A stretch of 64,000 bases of DNA from positions 44,566 through 108,565 of the forward strand of contig CABUIC010000007.1 of assembly GCA_902491515.1 (NCBI GenBank). The letters run 5' to 3'. The notes beneath the pieces are model-generated. The model saw only the letters and a list, made by a program, of their open reading frames with translations, was not told the DNA's origin and did no database searches. The translations under genes were made by a program, and so were the position numbers. The DNA comes from an uncultured Porphyromonadaceae bacterium (GTDB lineage: Bacteria > Bacteroidota > Bacteroidia > Bacteroidales > Muribaculaceae). This document shows positions 34,908 through 44,134 of the stretch, one piece after another; position 1 is the stretch's first letter, and each line of letters opens with the position of its first letter.

Positions 34908-37049
34908 TTAGCGCGTCTGCTCGAGGATTTCGAGCATCTTGATGGCCGAGTCGGGAATGCGCGTGCCGGGGCCGAAGATGGCGCAGACGCCTGCCTTGTA
35001 GAGGAAATCGTAGTCCTGGGCGGGAATGACGCCGCCGGCGGTAACGAGGATGTCCTCGCGGCCGAGCTTGCGGAGCTCTTCGATAACCTGGGGGATGAGG
35101 GTCTTGTGGCCTGCGGCGAGGGAAGAGACGCCGAGGATGTGGACGTCGTTCTCCACGGCCTGGCGGGCAGCCTCGGCGGGAGTCTGGAAGAGCGGGCCCA
35201 TGTCGACGTCGAAGCCGCAGTCGGCGTAGCCTGTGGCTACGACCTTGGCACCGCGGTCATGGCCGTCCTGACCCATTTTCGCAATCATGATGCGGGGCTG
35301 ACGGCCCTCGCGCTTGGCGAATTCAGCGCACATTTCCTGTGCCTTGGCGAATTCGGGATCGTTCTTGGTTTCGTTGCTGTACACGCCTGAAATGGTTCTG
35401 ATTACTGCTTTATAACGGCCCACGACTTCCTCGCAGGCGTCGGAGATTTCCCCGAGGGTGGCTCGCAGGCCGGCGGCCTTCACGGCGAGGTCGAGGAGGT
35501 TGCCCTTCTTCGTGCGCACGCATTCGGTGATGGCAGCGAGAGCTTCCTTCACCTTGGCTTCGTCGCGGTGGGCCTTGACTTCGTCGAGGCGCTCGATCTG
35601 CTCCTTGCGCACTTCGGTATTGTCGATTTCGAGGATGTCGATGGGATCCTCGTGCTCGAGACGGTACTTGTTGATGCCGACGATTGTCTGACGGCCGGAG
35701 TCGATGCGGGCCTGGGTGCGGGCTGCCGCTTCCTCGATGCGCATCTTGGGAAGTCCGGTCTCGATGGCCTTGGCCATGCCGCCGAGCTTCTCGATTTCCT
35801 GGATGTGCTCCCAGGCGCGGTGTGCGATTTCGTCCGTAAGGGCCTCCACGTAGTAGGAGCCGCCCCAGGGATCGATGGCGCGGGTCACCTGAGTCTCCTC
35901 CTGAATATATATCTGCGTGTTGCGCGCGATACGGGCGGAGAAATCCGTCGGGAGGGCGATGGCCTCGTCGAGAGCGTTGGTGTGGAGGCTCTGTGTGTGG
36001 CCGAGTACAGCGCCCATGGCCTCGATGCACGTGCGGCCCACGTTGTTGAAGGGATCCTGCTCGGTGAGCGACCAGCCCGAGGTCTGCGAGTGCGTGCGGA
36101 GAGCGAGGGACTTCGGGTTCTTCGGGTTGAACTGCTTCACGATCTTTGCCCAGAGCATACGCGCGGCGCGCATCTTGGCCACTTCCATGAAGTAGTTCAT
36201 GCCGATGGCCCAGAAGAAGGAGAGGCGCGGAGCGAAGGCGTCGATGTCCATACCCGCGTTCACGCCGGCGCGAAGGTACTCAAGACCGTCGGCGAGCGTG
36301 TAGGCCAGCTCGATGTCGCAGGTTGCGCCGGCCTCCTGCATGTGGTAGCCGGAGATGGAGATGGAGTTGAACTTCGGCATGTTCTGCGAGGTATACTCGA
36401 AGATGTCGGCGATGATGCGCATGGAGAACTCCGGGGGATAGATGTAGGTGTTGCGCACCATAAACTCCTTGAGGATGTCGTTCTGAATCGTGCCGGCCAT
36501 TTCGTCGAGCTTCGCGCCCTGCTCGAGGCCTGCGTTGATATAGAAGGCCAGAACCGGAAGAACGGCGCCGTTCATGGTCATGGACACGGACATCTTGTTC
36601 AGGGGAATGCCGTCGAAGAGCACCTTCATGTCGTCGAGCGAGCAGATCGACACACCGGCCTTGCCGACGTCGCCCACCACGCGGGGATGGTCGGCATCAT
36701 AGCCTCGGTGCGTGGCAAGGTCGAAGGCCACAGACAGGCCCTTCTGGCCCGACGCGAGGTTGCGGCGGTAGAAGGCGTTGGACTCGGCGGCGGTGGAGAA
36801 TCCGGCGTACTGGCGGATGGTCCAGGGACGGAGGGGATACATCGCGCTGTACGGGCCGCGGAGGAAGGGAGGAATACCCGACATGTAGTCGAGGTGCTCG
36901 AGGCCCTGAAGGTCCTCCTTCGTATAAACGGGTTTTACGGGAATGAGTTCGGGGGTAAGCCAGTCATTCTCCGTGGCGGCGACGGCGGCTGCCGGCTGGG
37001 CGCCGAAAGCGTCGGCGGTTATATCAATTGATTTGAAATCGGGTTTCAT
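34908..37049 (-). CDS. mutB: Methylmalonyl-CoA mutase large (alpha) subunit
   Basis: This 713-residue B12-dependent subunit interconverts succinyl-CoA and methylmalonyl-CoA, the key step of the gut Bacteroidales route to propionate. The N-terminal TIM barrel has [40 protein letters not shown] and [20 protein letters not shown]. The C-terminal cobalamin-binding domain carries [17 protein letters not shown] (the DxHxxG cobalt ligand motif) and [20 protein letters not shown]. The length is standard. It lies 22 nt after mutA in a two-gene operon. Confidence 0.97.
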   Translation of the reverse strand: MKPDFKSIDITADAFGAQPAAAVAATENDWLTPELIPVKPVYTKEDLQGLEHLDYMSGIPPFLRGPYSAMYPLRPWTIRQYAGFSTAAESNAFYRRNLASGQKGLSVAFDLATHRGYDADHPRVVGDVGKAGVSICSLDDMKVLFDGIPLNKMSVSMTMNGAVLPVLAFYINAGLEQGAKLDEMAGTIQNDILKEFMVRNTYIYPPEFSMRIIADIFEYTSQNMPKFNSISISGYHMQEAGATCDIELAYTLADGLEYLRAGVNAGMDIDAFAPRLSFFWAIGMNYFMEVAKMRAARMLWAKIVKQFNPKNPKSLALRTHSQTSGWSLTEQDPFNNVGRTCIEAMGAVLGHTQSLHTNALDEAIALPTDFSARIARNTQIYIQEETQVTRAIDPWGGSYYVEALTDEIAHRAWEHIQEIEKLGGMAKAIETGLPKMRIEEAAARTQARIDSGRQTIVGINKYRLEHEDPIDILEIDNTEVRKEQIERLDEVKAHRDEAKVKEALAAITECVRTKKGNLLDLAVKAAGLRATLGEISDACEEVVGRYKAVIRTISGVYSNETKNDPEFAKAQEMCAEFAKREGRQPRIMIAKMGQDGHDRGAKVVATGYADCGFDVDMGPLFQTPAEAARQAVENDVHILGVSSLAAGHKTLIPQVIEELRKLGREDILVTAGGVIPAQDYDFLYKAGVCAIFGPGTRIPDSAIKMLEILEQTR

Positions 37050-37071
37050 GGGTTATGAATACGGGGAATGA

Positions 37072-38916
37072 TTATTTGAGAAGTTTGGCATTGAAGGCGC
37101 GGAGTGTGTCGAGCACGTTGCAGCGTACATGGATGAAGTTGGTGATGCCCTCCTTCTGAAGGTCTTCCATGCAGGCCGGAGCGCCGGCGACTACAAATTC
37201 CGCGTGCCCGTCGAGAGCCTTGAAGGCCTCGGGAGCGAGGGTTGCGTACTCGTCGTCGGAGGAGCACAGCACCACGACGTCGGCCTTCTTGTCGAGGGCG
37301 GCGGCTATGCCTTCTTCCACGGTGTTGAAGCCGAGGTTGTCGATAATCTCATATCCTGCGCAGCCGAAGAAGTTCGACGAGAACTGGGCGCGTGCCAGAC
37401 GCATGGCCAGATTGCCGATGGTGAGCATGAACACCTTGGGGCGGTGTGCCGAGGCCTCGGTGGCGAGGCGCAGAGCCTCGAAGTCCGTGGCGGCGCGACG
37501 GCCCGAGAGGGCGTGCTCGCCTTTCTCTTCCTTGCCGCCGCAGCAGCATGTGCAGCAGCCCGAGGTCTTGATTTTGTCGGCGGCCTTCTCGTTGAGGTTG
37601 GGGTACTGGTTCGTGCCGAGAAGGATTTCCTTGCGGCGGGCCACATCCTGATGGCGCTTCTCGCAGGAAGCGTTGACGGCGTCCTGAACGGCTCCGGCGG
37701 CCACGGCGGCGAAGAAGCCGCCCTTATCCTCGGTCTCGAGGAAAAGCTTCCAGGCCTCGCGGGCGATGGACACGGTGAGGGTCTCCACATAGTAGGAACC
37801 GCCGGCAGGGTCAACGACCTTGTCGAGGTGGCTCTCCTCCTTAAGGAGGAACTGCTGGTTGCGGGCGATGCGCTCGCTGAAGGCGTCCGGGCGCTGGTAG
37901 GGAACATCGAAGGGCGTCACGGTCATCGAGTCCACGCCGGCCACGGCGGCCGAGAAGGCCTCCGTCTGCGAGCGAAGGAGATTGACGTGGGCGTCGTATA
38001 TGGTCTGGTTGAAGCGCGAGGTCACGGCGTGAGTGTGCATCTTCGCGGCTTCCTTGCCGCCCTTGTAGAGCTCTACAATCTGGGCCCAGAGCATGCGGGC
38101 GGCGCGGAACTTGGCGATTTCCATGAAGAAATTCGAGCTGATACACATATTGAACTTGATGCGGCGCGCCACTTCGTCTGCGCTACGGCCGGCCTCGGTG
38201 AGCGAGGTCATCCAGGCGGCGCCCCAGCTCATGGCGTAGCCGAGTTCCTGATAGATGAACGCTCCGGCGTTGCCGAGCATCAGGGAATCGACGGCCAGAC
38301 AGCGCAGGGCCGGAACGGGAGCCACGATGTCGAGCATCTCGAGCGCCGAGGCCGTCACTGCCTTCGGGTCGATTTCAGCGCCCTTTTTAAAGGCTTTGCG
38401 GAGCGGATTGAAGTCGATGGAGCCCGTGAAGCTGTCCTCGGCCTTCTGCCCGCGGATGTAGGCGACAAGAGCCTTGGCCACGTCCATGACCTTGCTCATG
38501 CAGCAGGAGATGTTGATTTCGACGGCCGAGAGGGTGATGCCCTTCAGGAGAACGGGGATGTCCGCAGCGTCGGCAACCTTGAAGCCCAGGGAGTTGATGC
38601 CCTTGTTGAGGACGTCGAGCGCTATGGCGTTGGCCTCTTCGGGGGTGTCGGCGATGATTTCCTGACGGTGGAGCCACTCGTTGTCCCGGCGCGTGCCGCG
38701 GACATAGGGAAATTCGCCGGGCAGGCTTTCCGTAGTCTTCAGGTTTGCGATGTCCTCGGCGCGGTAGACGGGCTCTACGTTGAAGCCCTCGTTGGTGCGC
38801 CAAACAAGTTTTTTGTTGAAATCCGCGCCCTTGAGGTCGGTTTCAACCTTTGCCCGCCATTCCTCATAGCTTGTGCCGGGGAACATGTCGAACAATTTTT
38901 CTTTCTTTTCTGCCAT
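37072..38916 (-). CDS. mutA: Methylmalonyl-CoA mutase small (beta) subunit
   Basis: This 614-residue partner of MutB has a mutase barrel (FPYVRGTRRDNEWLHRQEI, MSWGAAWMTSLTEAGRSADE, HAVTSRFNQTIYDAHVNLLR). Its C-terminal B12-like domain lacks the DxHxxG motif (KVFMLTIGNLAMRLARAQF), as expected for the non-catalytic subunit. The start MAEKKEKLFDMFPG at 38916 is preferred over a longer frame that has no family match. A Cys cluster GCCTCCCGG (Cys454, 455, 457-459) sits in the linker before the C-terminal domain and is unusual. The gene has a consensus promoter and heads the operon. Confidence 0.95.
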   Translation of the reverse strand: MAEKKEKLFDMFPGTSYEEWRAKVETDLKGADFNKKLVWRTNEGFNVEPVYRAEDIANLKTTESLPGEFPYVRGTRRDNEWLHRQEIIADTPEEANAIALDVLNKGINSLGFKVADAADIPVLLKGITLSAVEINISCCMSKVMDVAKALVAYIRGQKAEDSFTGSIDFNPLRKAFKKGAEIDPKAVTASALEMLDIVAPVPALRCLAVDSLMLGNAGAFIYQELGYAMSWGAAWMTSLTEAGRSADEVARRIKFNMCISSNFFMEIAKFRAARMLWAQIVELYKGGKEAAKMHTHAVTSRFNQTIYDAHVNLLRSQTEAFSAAVAGVDSMTVTPFDVPYQRPDAFSERIARNQQFLLKEESHLDKVVDPAGGSYYVETLTVSIAREAWKLFLETEDKGGFFAAVAAGAVQDAVNASCEKRHQDVARRKEILLGTNQYPNLNEKAADKIKTSGCCTCCCGGKEEKGEHALSGRRAATDFEALRLATEASAHRPKVFMLTIGNLAMRLARAQFSSNFFGCAGYEIIDNLGFNTVEEGIAAALDKKADVVVLCSSDDEYATLAPEAFKALDGHAEFVVAGAPACMEDLQKEGITNFIHVRCNVLDTLRAFNAKLLK

Positions 38917-39030
38917 TTTATCTACTTTTGGGGTAGTGTATAATTGTTTTTTTGGTATCAGGTCCGGCTTTCGGGCGCCGTTCCGGGCGCACCGACGGGG
39001 CGCAGATTCCCCTGCGCCGCTAACTTGGGG

Positions 39031-39062
39031 CAAAAATAGCAATAATTCCCCGAATTTACAAA
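39031..39062 (-). promoter_or_regulatory. Promoter of mutA-mutB
   Basis: On the minus strand a TTTG (39059-39062) and TATTTTTG (39031-39038) are spaced by 20 nt, a full consensus match. The leader would be about 110 nt. Confidence 0.75.
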
Positions 39063-39104
39063 TTATTTATTCGCCATTGTCGCGCGCCGAGGGGAATTTT
39101 TCAC

Positions 39105-39112
39105 TAACTTTG
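39105..39112 (+). promoter_or_regulatory. -7 box directly before the TPR gene
   Basis: TAACTTTG at 39105-39112 ends 5 nt before the GTG start at 39118. A good -33 partner is not visible (nearest TTG is 25 nt upstream). If real, the mRNA would have almost no leader. Confidence 0.5.
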
Positions 39113-39117
39113 CATCC

Positions 39118-41178
39118 GTGAACAGACTCAACAAGACCATAAAAGGATTTCTCCGCCTCGCCGCATTCCTCCTTGCGGCGCTCCTCTCCCCGGAAGCCCC
39201 GGCCCAGATCAACACCGACCAGGTTGTGCAGATTGGACGGAACGCCCTCTATTTCGAGGACTATATGCTTTCCATCCAATACTTCAATCAGGCCATAGCC
39301 GCCAAGCCTTATCTCGCCCAGCCTTACTTCTACCGCGCCGTAGCGAAAATCAATCTCGAGGACTACCGCGGCGCCGAGGCCGACGCATCCCGCGCCATCG
39401 AGCTGAATCCCTTCCTTACCGACGCCTGGGAAGCGCGGGGCGTCGCCCGACAAAACCTCGGAAAGGACCGCGAGGCCATCGCCGACTACGACGAGGCCCT
39501 GCGCCTCCTCCCGCACAACCGCATGCTCCTGTTCAACAAAGCCCTCGCTCAGAGCGGTATCAAGGACTACGACGGCGCCGAGGCAACATTCGCCGAGCTC
39601 ACCCGGCACTATCCCGGCTTCGACAACGCATACCTCGGCAGAGCCCGGCTCCGCCTCGAGCGAAAGGACACCGTAGCCGCCCTCGATGACATAGAAAAAG
39701 CCCTGAGTCTCAACAAAAACGCGCTCAACGCATACATCCTGCGCGCTGACATCGCCATCAACTCCCACAAGGACTACGCCGCAGCCGAAGACGACATCGA
39801 CCACGCAATCAAGCTCCAGCCCCACTCCGCCGGCCTATACATCAACCGCGCCTTCCTCCGCTACAACCAGGACGACTACAAAGGCGCTATGGCCGACTAC
39901 GACTACGCCCTCTCCCTCGACCCCCTCAATCCCGCGGCCCTCTTCAACCGCGGTCTGCTCCTGACCGAAGTCAGCGCCAACGACCTCGCCCTCGAAGACT
40001 TCAACCGTGTGCTAAGCCTCAACCCCGACGACTACCGCGCACTCTACAACCGCGCCATAATCCACGAGGCCAAGGGCAACACCGCGGCCGCAATCGCCGA
40101 CATCACCAGAGTCCACGAGGAATTCCCCGATTTCCCAGGCGCCCTGTATCTCCGCAGCCGGCTCCACCGCACGCGAGGAGAACTGAAAGCCGCCGAAGCC
40201 GACTACCGCGCCGCCGAAGCGGCATCACGCTCGCTGACTCCCGGAAAATACGCCGACTACACCGCCGCCTCTCCATCCGCGCAACCCGACGCACAGAGCT
40301 CCGGAAAGGAAGACTCCCCGACCGACCAGGCCACAGCCCGGAAATTCGCCTCACTCCTCACCGTCGACAACACCGCCGACTTCCGCGAGGAATACAACAA
40401 CACGGCTATCCGCGGACGCGTTCAGGACCGGAACCAGAATATCGAGCTCGAGCCCATGATGCTCCTCAGCTACTACAACTCCCCCACGGAACTACGCAGC
40501 AACACATATTATATCAAGGAGGTCGACGAACTGAACTCCACCCGCGCGCTCCGCTTCCTCGTGGTGGTGACTAACGCCATCCCCACCCTCGACGAAGCCA
40601 CCGTGGCGCGACATTTCCAGAGCATCGACTACTATAACTCATACCTCGCCGACCACCGGCCCAGAGCCGTGGACTACTTCGGACGCGCAATGGATTTCAT
40701 GACCGTGCGCGACTACGCCTCCGCCGAAAAGGACATCGAGCGCGGCCTCGCGCTCACTCCCGACTTCGCCGTAGGCTACCTCATGCGCGCTCAGGCCCGC
40801 CACGAGCGGCTCGCCGTCGAGGCCCCCGGCGCCGACGCTCCCGGAGGAAACGACGCCGCAATCCGCGAAAGCCTGCGCATGAAGGCGCTCGACGACATCG
40901 CCGCCGACCTCGGGCAGGCACTCAGGCTGTCGCCGGAAATGGCAGTCGCATGGTACAACCTCGGGTACGTCCTCTTCGAAAGCAGCCGGCCCGAAAAAGC
41001 CCTCGAAGCGTTCTCAAAGGCAGTAGCAATCAAGCCCGACTTCGGCGAGGCATACTACAACCGCGGATACATCGAGCTCCGCCTCGGGCGAAGGGACGAC
41101 GGCATAGCCGACCTCAGCCGCGCGGGAGAACTCGGAATAATCCCCGCCTACAACCTCATCAAGCGCATCGACCGGTAG
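39118..41178 (+). CDS. Exported tetratricopeptide-repeat protein
   Basis: This 686-residue protein has an N-terminal signal peptide (FLRLAAFLLAALLSPEAPAQ) and about a dozen TPR units, such as ALYFEDYMLSIQYFNQAIAA, DYRGAEADASRAIELNPFLT and NPAALFNRGLLLTEVSANDL. A less regular middle (about 400-500) precedes a final TPR block. The start is taken as GTG at 39118, because no in-frame ATG exists before the signal peptide. TPR proteins form protein-protein scaffolds. A periplasmic or outer-membrane-facing role is likely, but no partner can be named. Confidence 0.85.
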   Translation: MNRLNKTIKGFLRLAAFLLAALLSPEAPAQINTDQVVQIGRNALYFEDYMLSIQYFNQAIAAKPYLAQPYFYRAVAKINLEDYRGAEADASRAIELNPFLTDAWEARGVARQNLGKDREAIADYDEALRLLPHNRMLLFNKALAQSGIKDYDGAEATFAELTRHYPGFDNAYLGRARLRLERKDTVAALDDIEKALSLNKNALNAYILRADIAINSHKDYAAAEDDIDHAIKLQPHSAGLYINRAFLRYNQDDYKGAMADYDYALSLDPLNPAALFNRGLLLTEVSANDLALEDFNRVLSLNPDDYRALYNRAIIHEAKGNTAAAIADITRVHEEFPDFPGALYLRSRLHRTRGELKAAEADYRAAEAASRSLTPGKYADYTAASPSAQPDAQSSGKEDSPTDQATARKFASLLTVDNTADFREEYNNTAIRGRVQDRNQNIELEPMMLLSYYNSPTELRSNTYYIKEVDELNSTRALRFLVVVTNAIPTLDEATVARHFQSIDYYNSYLADHRPRAVDYFGRAMDFMTVRDYASAEKDIERGLALTPDFAVGYLMRAQARHERLAVEAPGADAPGGNDAAIRESLRMKALDDIAADLGQALRLSPEMAVAWYNLGYVLFESSRPEKALEAFSKAVAIKPDFGEAYYNRGYIELRLGRRDDGIADLSRAGELGIIPAYNLIKRIDR

Positions 41179-41305
41179 AAATCTAAAAAATCCACAAAAT
41201 GCGCCTGAAATGGTGATAATATCAAAAAAAATCACGATATTTGCAGTCGCAAAACTGTGTAACGCAAAATACACCTATTCATTAACCACTTAAACAAAGA
41301 CAGCA

Positions 41306-41395
41306 ATGCCCAGCGGTAAGAAAAGAAAAGGCCACAAGATGGCCACGCACAAACGCAAAAAACGTCTCAGAAAGAACCGTCACAAGAAGAAGTAA
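41306..41395 (+). CDS. Micro-protein with AURKAIP1/COX24 (mS38-like) signature
   Basis: This 29-residue, extremely basic protein is MPSGKKRKGHKMATHKRKKR followed by LRKNRHKKK. It matches the short Bacteroidota proteins annotated as AURKAIP1/COX24-domain, whose mitochondrial relative is the ribosomal protein mS38. Their place directly upstream of the RNase G gene is conserved in the phylum, and the same order holds here (291 nt gap). A role on the ribosome is likely by family. A partial promoter motif (GATATTTG, 41236-41243) lies upstream. Confidence 0.85.
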   Translation: MPSGKKRKGHKMATHKRKKRLRKNRHKKK

Positions 41396-41686
41396 GCCTC
41401 TTTGGCCGCTTCTCCCCGGTGACGACAATTCTTGTCCGGGACAGCATTTTTTTGCGAGGCATAAGCTCGCAAAGCAATACAAAGAACAACAGACCCTCGG
41501 ACGGAGTAAAATCTCCGCCACCATGCGGCAGGTCCTGAACGCCCGGTCCAAAACCCAAGCGTTCCGCCCCTCCCCTCCTGCTCCCGGGTTGTTTGTTCTT
41601 TGTGTTTTTAAGTCCCCGCCCCTCACCGGCCTGACCGACATCCATCTCTTCAATACCATCATTCACCCCCACCTCCCCCACGAAGT
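41396..41686 (+). other. Leader region between the micro-protein and RNase G
   Basis: No gene is seen in these 291 nt. A hairpin-like stretch (CCCCGG ... CCGGGA, 41417-41445) followed by ATTTTTTT may end or attenuate the micro-protein transcript. Two further small inverted repeats (GCGAG/CTCGC at 41454-41470, GGCGGAG-type pair near 41512) follow. RNase E/G genes in other phyla are self-regulated through long leaders, and a similar role here is inference. Confidence 0.45.
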
Positions 41687-44041
41687 ATGAAAAGCGAACT
41701 CATCGTCGACGTACAGGCAGACGAAGTGTCCTTCGCGCTTCTTGAAGACTCGCGGCTCGTGTCGCTTCAGAAAGAATCGCGGAACCTCGCCTATGCCGTG
41801 GGCGACATATACCTGGCGAAAGTCAAGAAACTGATGCCCGGCCTGAATGCCGCCTTTGTGAATGTGGGTTATGAGAAGGATGCTTTCCTCCACTATCTTG
41901 ACTTGGGTCCGCACTTCGCTTCATATGCGGACTTCATGCGGTCGCTCCTCGACGGAGACAGGAAGTCGGTGCCTTCCGTCTCCAAAATGAAGCTCCTCCC
42001 CGACATCGACAAGCACGGCTCTATCACCGAGCTGCTTGCCCCGGGGCGTGAGCTCATGGTACAGATTGTCAAGGAGCCAATCTCTTCAAAAGGCCCGAGA
42101 CTCTCCACCGAAATAGCCTTCACCGGCCGTTTCATGGTCCTCCAGCCTTTCTGCGACAAGGTTTCCGTTTCGCAGAAAATCAAATCCGGCGAAGAAAAGC
42201 TCAGGCTCCGCCGCATCATCGAGAGCATCAAACCACGCAATTTCGGAGTCATTATCCGCACATCCGCGGAAGGAAAAGGCTCCGCCGAGCTTCACCACGA
42301 ACTCCGCACTCTACTCCAGTGCTGGGAAGAAACCGTCGAGAAAGCCAGGCCCGCAACTTGCCCGGCACTCATCTTCGAGGAAGAGAGCCGTGTCGTCGGC
42401 ATGCTACGCGACATCTTCAACCCCTCCTTCGAGAACATCTACGTCAACGACCGCGACACCTTCGCGCAGATCGCCAAGTACGTCACCCTCATCGCCCCCG
42501 ACAAGAAGGAAATCGTAAAGTTCTACGACAAAAAAGAACCGATTTTCGACCATTTCAACATCACGCGACAGATTAAGTCGTCTTTTGGCAAAACGGTCTC
42601 CTTTAAGAACGGCGCTTACATAATAATAGAACACACCGAGGCTCTGCACGTTATCGACGTAAACTCCGGCAACCGCACTAAGGCTGACTCCGACCAGGAG
42701 ACAAACGCTCTCGAGGTCAACCTCCGTGCCGGCGAGGAAATCGCGCGCCAGCTCAGGCTCCGCGACATGGGAGGCATCATCGTCGTCGATTTCATCGACA
42801 TGGCCAAAAGCGAGCACCGACAGCAGCTCTTCGACCACATGCGCGAGCTCATGGCCAAAGACCGGGCCCGCCACAACATCCTTCCGCTCAGCAAGTTCGG
42901 CCTGATGCAGATTACACGCCAGCGCGTGCGCCCCGCTCTCGACATCACCACTACCGAAACTTGCCCCTCCTGCTTCGGTAAAGGAGAGGTACAGCCCTCA
43001 ATTCTCTTCACCGACACCCTCGCCGAGAAAATCGAATTTCTCGTAAACAACCTCGAGCAGCGCGACTTCATCATCTACGTACACCCATTCGTGGACGCTT
43101 ACATAAAGAAAGGCATCTTCTCCAGCCTTTACGGCTCCTGGCGCCGGAAATTCGGCCGCCGCTTCAAGATTATGCCCGACCAGTCCCTCGCTTACCTCCA
43201 GTACAGGGTCATCGACAAGGACGGAAACGAGATGCAGCTCCATTCCGAAAAGGACTCAAACTCGTCCTCCGTGGCAAAGACCCTCGACAAGGCCCGCAAG
43301 CGCGGCGGCGATGACGAAGAATACGACACCGCTCCTCCCGCCAAGCCCGCAAAAGGCCAGCGACTCATCAACCAGCCCAGACCCCTACTCCCTGAAAAGG
43401 ACAAGAAGGACAAGGGCCGCCAGAAAGCCGAAAAACAGCAGGCCAAAGAACAGCAGAAGCAAGCTCCGAAGCCCAAACAGGCCGCCCCTCAGCCCCAGAA
43501 GCAGTCACCCGGACAAGAGACGAAAAATGTCCCGGCCGCGAAGGAGGAGCCAGAGTCAAAGCCCCAGCCCCGGAAACCGCAGAAAGACCGTCCCAAGCCC
43601 CAGACCAAGGCTCCCGAGACGGTTCAGGAAGAGAAACCCGTTCCTGCCCCCCTGATTCCGGCCGATGCATCGGAAACCCCGCTTCCTGAACTCAAAGAGG
43701 ATATCGCGGCAGACTCCGGCACCGCATCCGCTCAGCCCAAGCAGAAGCCCGCTCCGCGCAACAGGCCCAAGGCCCAGAGCGAAAAACCCCGCACCCCGGG
43801 CTCCGAAAGCGAGCAGTCTCAGGAAATGCCCGCGAAGGCCGAGGCCGAGGCTGAGCCCGCAAGCGGCGCCTCAACGCTCCCCACCGAAATCCCGGCACAG
43901 CGCAAGCCACGGCAGCGCCCCGCACGCAAGCCTCGCGCCGCTTCCGCTCCCGACCAGTCGCTCCCTCAGCCCGAAAACACGCTTCCGACTTCGGAAACCT
44001 CGGAAGCTCCCGCACCAAAGTCAAGCAACGAAGAGGAATAG
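41687..44041 (+). CDS. rng: Ribonuclease E/G family protein with long C-terminal tail
   Basis: This 784-residue endoribonuclease is made of two parts. Residues 1-515 are an RNase G-type core with an S1 RNA-binding segment (GDIYLAKVKKLMPGLNAAFV), the DNase-I-like catalytic region with Asp in MGGIIVVDFIDMAKSEHRQQ and the Zn-link motif ETCPSCFGKGEV. The remaining 270 residues are rich in Pro, Lys, Glu, Gln and Ala with no predicted fold. The tail is reminiscent in position of the RNase E degradosome scaffold but shows no recognisable binding motif. It is involved in mRNA turnover and rRNA maturation by family. Confidence 0.93.
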   Translation: MKSELIVDVQADEVSFALLEDSRLVSLQKESRNLAYAVGDIYLAKVKKLMPGLNAAFVNVGYEKDAFLHYLDLGPHFASYADFMRSLLDGDRKSVPSVSKMKLLPDIDKHGSITELLAPGRELMVQIVKEPISSKGPRLSTEIAFTGRFMVLQPFCDKVSVSQKIKSGEEKLRLRRIIESIKPRNFGVIIRTSAEGKGSAELHHELRTLLQCWEETVEKARPATCPALIFEEESRVVGMLRDIFNPSFENIYVNDRDTFAQIAKYVTLIAPDKKEIVKFYDKKEPIFDHFNITRQIKSSFGKTVSFKNGAYIIIEHTEALHVIDVNSGNRTKADSDQETNALEVNLRAGEEIARQLRLRDMGGIIVVDFIDMAKSEHRQQLFDHMRELMAKDRARHNILPLSKFGLMQITRQRVRPALDITTTETCPSCFGKGEVQPSILFTDTLAEKIEFLVNNLEQRDFIIYVHPFVDAYIKKGIFSSLYGSWRRKFGRRFKIMPDQSLAYLQYRVIDKDGNEMQLHSEKDSNSSSVAKTLDKARKRGGDDEEYDTAPPAKPAKGQRLINQPRPLLPEKDKKDKGRQKAEKQQAKEQQKQAPKPKQAAPQPQKQSPGQETKNVPAAKEEPESKPQPRKPQKDRPKPQTKAPETVQEEKPVPAPLIPADASETPLPELKEDIAADSGTASAQPKQKPAPRNRPKAQSEKPRTPGSESEQSQEMPAKAEAEAEPASGASTLPTEIPAQRKPRQRPARKPRAASAPDQSLPQPENTLPTSETSEAPAPKSSNEEE

Positions 44042-44079
44042 CGCCCTTACGCTCATTCCCCCACACGCACAAATCAAAG

Positions 44080-44114
44080 AGCCGCCGCGGAAATCGATTC
44101 CGTGGCGGCTTTTT
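44080..44114 (+). terminator. Terminator after rng
   Basis: A 13-bp stem (44080-44092 with 44098-44110, one G-U pair) is followed by TTTTT. On the minus strand a weaker T-rich tail is also present, so it may serve the convergent porin gene as well. Confidence 0.85.
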
Positions 44115-44134
44115 GTCGCAGGCTCTCCCTGAGG

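Noticed and set aside
37129..38943. A 604-codon open frame on the plus strand
   Set aside because: It is the mirror of mutA and encodes a His/Gly/Glu-rich sequence without family traits.
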